Of a stretch of DNA of 64,000 nucleotides, positions 56,744 to 64,000 are shown in pieces. Position 1 is the first letter of the stretch. Every line of letters starts with the position of its first letter. Source of the DNA: Chitinophaga pinensis (GTDB lineage Bacteria; Bacteroidota; Bacteroidia; NS11-12g; UBA955). A program made the position numbers and the translations under genes. The stretch lies in contig CAMDUE010000008.1 in assembly GCA_945877575.1 (NCBI GenBank), forward strand, positions 53,479 to 117,478. The letters are read 5' to 3'. The notes below the pieces were generated by a model. The model ran no database searches. It was not told where the DNA came from and saw only the letters and a list, made by a program, of their open reading frames with translations.

Positions 56744-59512
56744 TTAATCTATAGCATCCAAAATAAATATGGTACCCTTTGAGTTGAAATTTCTAAAACC
56801 GGTTACACTGGTGTCAAAAGTAGCTTTTATGACATACACATAAATTCCAACGGGTAAAACGTTTCCATTATAAAGGCCATTCCATGCAACTGACAATGGC
56901 TGATCTTTAAATACACACTCTCCCCAGCGGTTATAAATACTCCAAGTACCTTCTTTTACTCCACAGGTATTTCCCCAGTCGTCTACAAACATTGGAAGTA
57001 CTTCTTGATTTAAACTAGGACTACCTAAGGGAGTAAACGCATCAGGCAGCCACATTTTACAATCACACCTTACTGCGTAGGCTCTAACAGTGTCCATTCT
57101 CACTCCACAAGCATTGGAAGTTTCAAGTGTGTATGTGCCGGATTGAGCGACTCCTATGTTTGGGATTTTCAATCCATTACTCCATCTATATTTGGTTCGG
57201 GGACTATTAAACTGTTCACCATTAATAATGTAGGTTTCACCCGAACAGAAATAAACATCGGTAACCAATCGTTTAACCGGCAGAGTATCTACGAAAATTT
57301 GAAAAGTATCGGTTTTAAAGCCACATCTATTTCCAGCAGTCAACCAAAACTTACCAGGATAGAAAAACTGACGTTGCGGGGAAGTAGTGAAGTTCTCCCA
57401 TAAATAGTAGTCTGCATCCCACTGGGTCCAATTGACATCCCAAAGAAAATTGTTACTGCAAAAGGTTGTATCTTTTACATTTGTTGCAAATGGTGCATAT
57501 TTAGTAACGATTTCTAAAGTGTCAAAAACTTCGCCGCATGCATTGTGAACCCTAAGAATCCAAGTTCCTGCTTGAAAAATATCTTTAGGAACCATGGTGT
57601 CGAAATCTGACCATTCATATTTGCTTGTGCTTTGTTTTGGAAAATCTAAAGTTAATGATTGAGCAAAGCAAATATTCGTATCGGGCAACAAGGGAGAAAC
57701 TGGGGGAGGAATAACTTTGAATCTCATTGAATCAACCCTGCTACCACATGCGTTTCGAGTGTCTAGCCAATATACACCCGCTTTGGTAAAAGTTCTAGTG
57801 GGTAAGGTACTGCCATTATCCCACACATATTTGCTTCCAATTTGAGTAACATCTAAAGAAAAGTTGAATGTAGTTGTACAAAAAGTAGTGTCTTTTAAAT
57901 TGGTTGGCTTTACGGGTGCACCTGTTTTCACTACAACGACAGTATCTTCTCTACTTCCACATGGATTTGATGTGGTTAAATAGTAAGTTCCTTCATTAAA
58001 AAAACTTCTTGCAGAATTGTTGTTGCCATCGCTCCATAAATAGGATTCACCTAAAGGTTGACCCGCAGCGATGTTTATAAATGTATTTCCAGGGCAAATG
58101 AGAAGCGGGGAAGTGGTTGCTTTAACAGGCATGGGACAATCTTGCTTGCAATTTGTTGTCACATTTATACCGAAAGACATAGTATCAAAGTTTAATGCAC
58201 TCATACTGCCCATGTTATTGGTTGTATTGGTAGAATTGGTCCATGTCCAGTTTGCAGCTCCATTATTTATAGTTGCTGTAGCAGTGCCGCAATTGGTTTG
58301 ACAAGGTGAGTTGATCATTAAATTTCCGTGTATTCCAGCAGCATTGTCGAGTCCAATGGCAGATATTCCACCTTTTGCTAATGGTTCAAAGTCACGGGCA
58401 TTGTCGTAATTTGTAAAATTCTGGTTTCCATTGGATAGGATTTTAGGATTACTTACCGTAGTTCCAGTGGCTGTATCCAATTGATATAAAAGTGTACGGT
58501 GGTTAATTATGGTTTGACTTTTTGAGGATATCCACAGGCTGTTGCCTTCTAAAATGATGTTGTGACCAATTTCCTGAGTGTTGCTAGCTCCAATTGACCG
58601 GCTCCAACGGCGGTTGCCATTTATATCAAAGGCAGTGACCAAGGTTTGAGAAGTTAAACCATTACCAGTGCTGCCTAGGGTATATATTATACCGTGATTG
58701 GCGGCAACACTTCGTCCGAACCAATTTTGCCCGTTGGAATTGCCTTTAAACGTTCGTTGTGCTGCGCCTGATGTGTTTAAAAAAACCGCAAATGGATAAA
58801 TCTGGGTGCTTTGAGCCCATCCGGTGATAACCCATTCTGAACCAACCCTGGTGGCACCTAAAGCTTCATGTGAATTATTTCCTAGATCAATGTTAACAGA
58901 CCAAGTTGTATTTCCTGAACTATCAATCAACGTTGCAATAATATTCTGCTTTCCAGTTTGTTGACTTCCACTGCCAACAACTAAAAATGAGTTGTTAGAA
59001 TATTTATAGATGGAATTATATTCATCGTTGGCATTATTTCTGTTAAAACTGGGGGTTCTTTTGGTCCATTTTAATTTCCCAGAAGCATCGATGAAGGAAA
59101 TAAAACCCAATGTTGTAGTACCTAAAGAAGTTAGTCTGGTGCTACCGCAAACCAAAACCGCCCCTGAACTCAACGTTTGAATATCTGTAGTAATCTCGCT
59201 ATTGTTAGTTCCTGTTACCCCAAATTTTATTGCACGAATGAACTTACCAGTATCATTGTATTGCATCAACCAGTTATCGGTATTGTTGGCATTTCTCACG
59301 GTTCCATTTCCGCCAGCGTAAATATATTTTCCGTTATTGCTAACCGCAACATTATTCATTGATGAAAAAACTGTGGTGGCAGCGCTTTCTTGATATCTGA
59401 TGTACTTCCTTTGGATGTATTGATAGCATACTCCTTGAGACCAAGATTCTAAAAAATAAAGTAGGGTAAAACTTAACAACAAGAAAGCCCTTTTTCTTTG
59501 CGCGTCAATCAT
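56744..59512 (-). CDS. Gliding-motility-associated C-terminal (CHU_C) domain protein
   Basis: CKMWLPDAFTPLGSPSLNQEVLPMFVDD...WSIYNRWGECVFKDQPLSVAWNGLYNGNVLPVGIYVYVIKA. Start taken at MIDAQRKRAFLLLS. Confidence 0.88.
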   Translation of the reverse strand: MIDAQRKRAFLLLSFTLLYFLESWSQGVCYQYIQRKYIRYQESAATTVFSSMNNVAVSNNGKYIYAGGNGTVRNANNTDNWLMQYNDTGKFIRAIKFGVTGTNNSEITTDIQTLSSGAVLVCGSTRLTSLGTTTLGFISFIDASGKLKWTKRTPSFNRNNANDEYNSIYKYSNNSFLVVGSGSQQTGKQNIIATLIDSSGNTTWSVNIDLGNNSHEALGATRVGSEWVITGWAQSTQIYPFAVFLNTSGAAQRTFKGNSNGQNWFGRSVAANHGIIYTLGSTGNGLTSQTLVTAFDINGNRRWSRSIGASNTQEIGHNIILEGNSLWISSKSQTIINHRTLLYQLDTATGTTVSNPKILSNGNQNFTNYDNARDFEPLAKGGISAIGLDNAAGIHGNLMINSPCQTNCGTATATINNGAANWTWTNSTNTTNNMGSMSALNFDTMSFGINVTTNCKQDCPMPVKATTSPLLICPGNTFINIAAGQPLGESYLWSDGNNNSARSFFNEGTYYLTTSNPCGSREDTVVVVKTGAPVKPTNLKDTTFCTTTFNFSLDVTQIGSKYVWDNGSTLPTRTFTKAGVYWLDTRNACGSRVDSMRFKVIPPPVSPLLPDTNICFAQSLTLDFPKQSTSKYEWSDFDTMVPKDIFQAGTWILRVHNACGEVFDTLEIVTKYAPFATNVKDTTFCSNNFLWDVNWTQWDADYYLWENFTTSPQRQFFYPGKFWLTAGNRCGFKTDTFQIFVDTLPVKRLVTDVYFCSGETYIINGEQFNSPRTKYRWSNGLKIPNIGVAQSGTYTLETSNACGVRMDTVRAYAVRCDCKMWLPDAFTPLGSPSLNQEVLPMFVDDWGNTCGVKEGTWSIYNRWGECVFKDQPLSVAWNGLYNGNVLPVGIYVYVIKATFDTSVTGFRNFNSKGTIFILDAID

Positions 59513-59596
59513 ATATATACAGACTCGTGAAATTACCGAAGGATTGATGTAAAATTCTGAATTTCTATAATATCTGCTCAAAATGACATTGTGGTG

Positions 59597-59729
59597 ACAG
59601 GTATTGGGTTGCGAGTATCGGGTTTTGGGATCCATTTAAAATCTCCGATTTCTGCTACTCCCGACTCCCGAAACCCGACCCCCGAAACCTGACCCCCGAC
59701 CACCGAAACCCGATGACTAATACCCAATC
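59597..59729. repeat. Heptamer array 4: about 19 units x 7 bp, more degenerate
   Basis: ACAGGTA TTGGGTT GCGAGTA TCGGGTT TTGGGAT CCATTTA AAATCTC CGATTTC TGCTACT CCCGACT CCCGAAA CCCGACC CCCGAAA CCTGACC CCCGACC ACCGAAA CCCGATG ACTAATA CCCAATC. Confidence 0.88.
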
Positions 59730-59754
59730 AAAAACCAAACCCCGATTTCATTGT

Positions 59755-59762
59755 TATTTTTG
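59755..59762 (+). promoter_or_regulatory. Putative -7 box (TATTTTTG)
   Basis: Matches TAnnTTTG, 4 nt before ATG 59767. Confidence 0.35.
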
Positions 59763-59766
59763 CATC

Positions 59767-60234
59767 ATGTCAATCAATATAGGAGATAAAGCCCCAGATT
59801 TCACCCTGATCAGTTCAGAAACTAAAGAAGTAAAACTTAGCGATTATGCTGGAAAAAATGTAATTCTGCACTTTTTCCCTGCCGCCTTTACCGGTGTTTG
59901 TACCACACAATTGTGCACAGTAAGAGATGCAATTCATCTTTACAGCAATGAAAATGCAGAGGTGTTGGCCGTTTCTGTAGATTTGCCTTTTACTTTGGCT
60001 AAATTTAAGGAAGATCAAAAATTGAACTTTACCTTGCTTTCTGATTTTAACAAAGAAGTGAGTAGAGCTTACGGCTCAATTTATGAAGATTGGATTCTAG
60101 GATTGAAAGGTGTATCAAAAAGAGCAGCGTTTGTCATTGATAAAAATGGTGTTGTTCAACATGCCGAAGTTCTTGAAAATGCAGGCGAATTACCAAGTTT
60201 TGAAAAGATTGATGAAGCTTTAGCTCGCTTGTAA
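59767..60234 (+). CDS. Peroxiredoxin (thiol peroxidase / AhpC-TSA family)
   Basis: MSINIGDKAPDFTLISSETKEVKLSDYAGKNVILHFFPAAFTGVCTTQLCTVRD. Confidence 0.92.
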   Translation: MSINIGDKAPDFTLISSETKEVKLSDYAGKNVILHFFPAAFTGVCTTQLCTVRDAIHLYSNENAEVLAVSVDLPFTLAKFKEDQKLNFTLLSDFNKEVSRAYGSIYEDWILGLKGVSKRAAFVIDKNGVVQHAEVLENAGELPSFEKIDEALARL

Positions 60235-60252
60235 TCAACATTTTAAACAATT

Positions 60253-60280
60253 AAAAAGGCGGTCTATAACCGCCTTTTTT
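60253..60280. terminator. Intrinsic terminator
   Basis: AAAAAGGCGGT-ctat-AACCGCCTTTTTT. Confidence 0.85.
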
Positions 60281-60291
60281 CGTTTCTAAAA

Positions 60292-60366
<75 letters not shown>

Positions 60367-60381
60367 TTCCGCTGTCTGAAG

Positions 60382-60455
60382 CGACCCCGACAGGATTCGA
60401 ACCTGTGACCTACTGCTTAGAAGGCAGTTGCTCTATCCAGCTGAGCTACGAGGTC
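60382..60455 (-). tRNA. tRNA-Arg (anticodon TCT)
   Basis: Reverse strand GACCTCGTAGCTCAGCTGGATAGAGCAACTGCCTTCTAAGCAGTAGGTCACAGGTTCGAATCCTGTCGGGGTCG. Confidence 0.96.
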
Positions 60456-60583
60456 TTTCCTGAAACGGAGTGCAAAGATAATGTTTTCAAATTCAATTTC
60501 AAACAAAATTTCTCAAAATCATTTTTTCGTCAGTCAATCTTTTGAAGCCCAAAAAAATTGTAATTTTCCAAACAATTTACTCA

Positions 60584-61327
60584 ATGAAAACTCAAATATT
60601 GCTCAGCACAGTTTGCCTATTCACAAACATAGTTTCGGCACAAACAGATTCTGCTAAAACCAATGCTTCCGATCAATCAACCCAAAATAAGATTACAAAA
60701 GAAGTTATCCTTGCGAATATTGATTTTTTCAAACCCGGAAGTATCACCTTTTATTACCAAGGTGGAGGAGATTTTGTTCAGCAACAAATCTCTGATAATC
60801 TTCAAGAACAACTAAAAGCTGATTACCCCACCATTGGTACCGGTAACATGCAAATGATGGTCAATTCACCCTCAATTCTTGGGTATCAATTTCATGTTAA
60901 AGACAAGATTGCCATTGGTTTGGCATACTGTGTTTCATCGGTTCAAACTCCAACTTTGACATATCCCGGAATTCAAGATCCTAACGATATTACAGAATAT
61001 AATTACCGAGTAAAACTCAATAGTTTCATGGGTTCGTTTGATTATTTTTGGTTAAAACGGACCAGAAAGAAATCAACCTTTGCGCTTTACTCAGGATTTG
61101 CAGTGGGTGTATCCAACATCAATATTCAAACAAATGTGACCAAAGGTTCTGGAGGGAATATTCCTACCTATAACGTGAGTACTGCAAATGAAGGTTTTCA
61201 ATTGAACTTAATCGGTTTTAAACACACCTTAAACATAAAACCCATAAGAAAACTTGGTTACATGGTTAATTTGGGGGTCGGTTTCAACTCTGTTGGACTA
61301 TCAACTGGCTTATCGTACACGCTTTAA
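60584..61327 (+). CDS. Outer-membrane beta-barrel-like protein
   Basis: Signal peptide MKTQILLSTVCLFTNIVSAQ; alternating strands; C-terminus LGYMVNLGVGFNSVGLSTGLSYTL. Confidence 0.65.
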   Translation: MKTQILLSTVCLFTNIVSAQTDSAKTNASDQSTQNKITKEVILANIDFFKPGSITFYYQGGGDFVQQQISDNLQEQLKADYPTIGTGNMQMMVNSPSILGYQFHVKDKIAIGLAYCVSSVQTPTLTYPGIQDPNDITEYNYRVKLNSFMGSFDYFWLKRTRKKSTFALYSGFAVGVSNINIQTNVTKGSGGNIPTYNVSTANEGFQLNLIGFKHTLNIKPIRKLGYMVNLGVGFNSVGLSTGLSYTL

Positions 61328-61336
61328 ATCACAAAA

Positions 61337-63967
61337 ATGAACACATCTTATTACAAATTAAGAGAAATAAAAACGTACAGTTCTACCGAATGGTTGGCTG
61401 ATAATACCAAAAAATACAGAAGTGTTTTTGAACAAGACGAATTAACCTTCGTTTACTGCGAGGTCAGTATTTTTAACAAGAAATATGACGAAGAAGATTG
61501 GACCTTCAAAATGCATCTCAAGTGCTTCGATGAGAAGAACAGTGAAATTTGCAATATACCATGTGATAGATTCATTCCTAAAGAAGAGAATGTTTCGTAT
61601 ATCAGAGAGGGTTGGGGAGTTAAAATGCCAGGTACCTATTGGAAGGCCGGAATCTACCGCTGGGAAGCTTATGTTGGCGAAGATAAAATTGCCTCAAAAT
61701 CTTTCTATGTTGAAAATATTGGCGTAGTCAAACCAGGCAGGAATCCCTATTTCAAATTAGAAACCGTTAAACTTTTTGAGGGTAGCTCTGATCAGTTCAG
61801 CGCCAATGAGAAAAAATTCTACAAGATTTTTAATGCTTTTCACACAAAGTATATCTGGGCTGAAATCAGTGCCGAAAATTTAACCCGCAGGCATTCTCAG
61901 CTTCCCATTGAACTTATTGTGAATTTTAGAACCAACTCCGGTTACCTAAAAGGCAGAGTGAATAAAATATTCTTCATTGAACCTGATCAAGATAACATAA
62001 ACATATCTGTTGGTTACGGCAGTGATACTTTAGGTTCTTGGGGACGTGGGAAGTATTTCATCGAAATCATTTTCATGAGCGAGATGATGGCGCACATTCC
62101 ATTTGAAATTGGCGATGATTTTGTGGAAGCTGATGAATCAGATTTTAGTCCGTTTCCTCAACATGCTTTTTATCAAGAGTTTCAGTCGCTTCAAGGTCCT
62201 GAAGGTAATGAATTAACTGAACCCCTCAAGGATCCCAAAGAAAGTTTCGAATTGGTGATGAAAGAGCTTGATGGACTTATTGGTCTTACACCCATCAAAC
62301 AAAAAATACGCGAATATTCAGATTATCTGAGGTTTGTGTCCCTCAGAAAAGAAAAAGGATTTGAAGAAACAGACCGCATTAATCTTCACGCTGTTTTCAA
62401 GGGAAACCCCGGTACCGGTAAAACCACTGTGGCTCGACTTCTTGGGCAGATTTATAAAGAACTTGGACTCCTCAAAAAAGGACATGTTCACGAGGTTGAT
62501 AGAGGCGATTTAGTGGCCGAGTACATCGGACAAACATCCCCCAAAACAAAGGAAGCCATTAAAAAAGCCAAAGACGGTATTCTGTTTATCGATGAGGCAT
62601 ACAGTTTGGCTCGCGCCGATGATGATAGCAAAGATTTTGGCAAGGAAGCCATTGAAGTGTTGCTTAAAGAACTTTCTGATGCAGATGATATTGCCATAAT
62701 TGTGGCAGGCTATCCATCGGAAATGGAAGTGTTTTTGCAAAGCAATCCTGGACTGAAAAGCCGATTTGTAGTGCAATATGAATTTCCAGATTATACACCG
62801 CAAGAATTGGTTCAAATTGCTGAATTTGCATCTCAAAAAAGAGGAGTTGATTTTTCGGAATCAGCCAAACAAGCACTCAGCAAATTTTTAGTAGATAGCT
62901 ACAGAGATAGGGATCGATTCTTTGGTAATGCCCGTTTAGTGAATTCTATGCTTGATGAGGCCAAAATCAATTTGGGACTGAGAATCATGAAAACTGAGCA
63001 CCCTGAAGACCTTGATAATCAAACGCTTTCTACCTTAGAAAAGGCGGATTTTGAAAAGATTTTCGCCCAAAAACAACGCATTCTGCCAGACATTCCAATT
63101 GATGAAGAGCTTTTAAAAGAAAGCCTCAATAAATTGAAAGGCATGATTGGCTTAGGAGTGGTGAAGCAGGAAATTGAAGAACTCGTAAAATTGGTGAGAT
63201 TTTACAAGAGTCTCGGTAAAGACGTGCGTAAGACATTCTCTTTACATTCTGTTTTCACTGGTAATCCTGGTACCGGAAAAACGACCGTTGCTCGTATTTT
63301 GGCTCAAATTTTCAAAGCATTGGGCATTCTAGAGCGCGGACATCTCGTTGAATGCGACCGTCAAAGTTTGGTCGGCGGCTACGTTGGACAAACAGCCATT
63401 AAAACCACGGATATGATCAATAAATCGATGGGTGGTGTATTGTTTATTGACGAGGCATACAGTCTAACCGATGGTGGGTCAAGTGATTATGGTCGTGAAG
63501 CGGTTGAAACCATCCTCAAGAGAATGGAAGACCAACGCGGTGAATTTATAGTTATTGCTGCAGGATATTCTCAAAATATGGAGCGATTCATGGAGAGTAA
63601 TCCAGGTTTAAAATCTCGTTTTGATCGTATTTTCCACTTCGATGACTTCACTGCCGAAGACTTATACGTGATTGCTATGAACCAATTAAAAGACCAAAAC
63701 ATCATTCCAGAACCCAAAGCGGCTGATCATTTGATGAAATATATTGACTTTATGTATAAAACCCGCGATAAATATTTCGGTAACGGTCGTGCGGTGCGCA
63801 GAGTCATTGAAGAATCCATCCGAAATCAGCACTTGAGACTAGCAAGCACCGACACAGCAGTCAGAAAAGACAACGACGTAGAAACCCTAACTTTCGAAGA
63901 CGTGGCTGAATTCACCACCGATATCAAGCCAAATTACGCTTCGGGCGGGATTGGATTTAGATTGTAG
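61337..63967 (+). CDS. Tandem CbbX/SpoVK-type AAA+ ATPase with N-terminal beta-rich region
   Basis: Two AAA modules: FKGNPGTGKTTVARLLGQ...GILFIDEAYSLARADDDSKDFG and FTGNPGTGKTTVARILAQ...GVLFIDEAYSLTDGGSSDYG. Confidence 0.9.
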   Translation: MNTSYYKLREIKTYSSTEWLADNTKKYRSVFEQDELTFVYCEVSIFNKKYDEEDWTFKMHLKCFDEKNSEICNIPCDRFIPKEENVSYIREGWGVKMPGTYWKAGIYRWEAYVGEDKIASKSFYVENIGVVKPGRNPYFKLETVKLFEGSSDQFSANEKKFYKIFNAFHTKYIWAEISAENLTRRHSQLPIELIVNFRTNSGYLKGRVNKIFFIEPDQDNINISVGYGSDTLGSWGRGKYFIEIIFMSEMMAHIPFEIGDDFVEADESDFSPFPQHAFYQEFQSLQGPEGNELTEPLKDPKESFELVMKELDGLIGLTPIKQKIREYSDYLRFVSLRKEKGFEETDRINLHAVFKGNPGTGKTTVARLLGQIYKELGLLKKGHVHEVDRGDLVAEYIGQTSPKTKEAIKKAKDGILFIDEAYSLARADDDSKDFGKEAIEVLLKELSDADDIAIIVAGYPSEMEVFLQSNPGLKSRFVVQYEFPDYTPQELVQIAEFASQKRGVDFSESAKQALSKFLVDSYRDRDRFFGNARLVNSMLDEAKINLGLRIMKTEHPEDLDNQTLSTLEKADFEKIFAQKQRILPDIPIDEELLKESLNKLKGMIGLGVVKQEIEELVKLVRFYKSLGKDVRKTFSLHSVFTGNPGTGKTTVARILAQIFKALGILERGHLVECDRQSLVGGYVGQTAIKTTDMINKSMGGVLFIDEAYSLTDGGSSDYGREAVETILKRMEDQRGEFIVIAAGYSQNMERFMESNPGLKSRFDRIFHFDDFTAEDLYVIAMNQLKDQNIIPEPKAADHLMKYIDFMYKTRDKYFGNGRAVRRVIEESIRNQHLRLASTDTAVRKDNDVETLTFEDVAEFTTDIKPNYASGGIGFRL

Positions 63968-63970
63968 GAC

Positions 63971-64000
63971 ATAGTACTTGGTACCAGGTAGAGGGTAGAG
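63971..64000. repeat. Heptamer array 5 (left arm only, cut by window edge)
   Basis: ATAGTAC TTGGTAC CAGGTAG AGGGTAG AG, 3 nt after TAG stop of the AAA+ gene. Confidence 0.85.

Noticed and set aside
61337-63967. Double CbbX AAA+ as part of the eCIS
   Set aside because: About 50 kb away, different AAA clade, no eCIS neighbours.

Overview
64 kb of a Bacteroidota-type chromosome (SusC/SusD pair, T9SS C-terminal sorting and CHU_C domains, GldB-like lipoprotein next to nadE, TAnnTTTG promoter-like boxes). Main content: (1) 1-12.7 kb: part of an extracellular contractile injection system (eCIS) locus. It has a DUF5908-like fragment, two gp19-type tube proteins, a sheath, a DUF4255 protein, two AAA+ ATPases, and two unusual large proteins with disordered N-termini that are candidate cargo. 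(2) 12.8-37.3 kb: mostly housekeeping genes (dnaG, nadE, gldB-like, msrA, pckA, alaS, rsmG and others). (3) 37.3-54.7 kb: a glucan polysaccharide-utilisation locus with a degenerate-Nudix NrtR-like regulator, SusC, SusD, a LamG lipoprotein, GH144-like, GH3, GH31, a GH144-GH3 fusion and a T9SS-exported tandem-domain protein. (4) 54.8-64 kb: T9SS/CHU_C surface proteins, a peroxiredoxin, tRNA-Pro, tRNA-Arg and a double CbbX-type AAA+ protein. The signal least explained by the genes is a family of intergenic arrays with an exact 7-bp period at 12687-12868, 18493-18779, 35256-35402, 59597-59729 and 63971-64000. Every complete array has a left arm of NNRGTNN units that switches in register to a complementary NNNACCN-type right arm. 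Three complete arrays sit between convergent genes and the fifth starts after a gene end. All seven flanking genes that end at an array use TAG as stop, against 4 of 40 other CDS by hand count. All calls come from reading the sequence; no database search was run.
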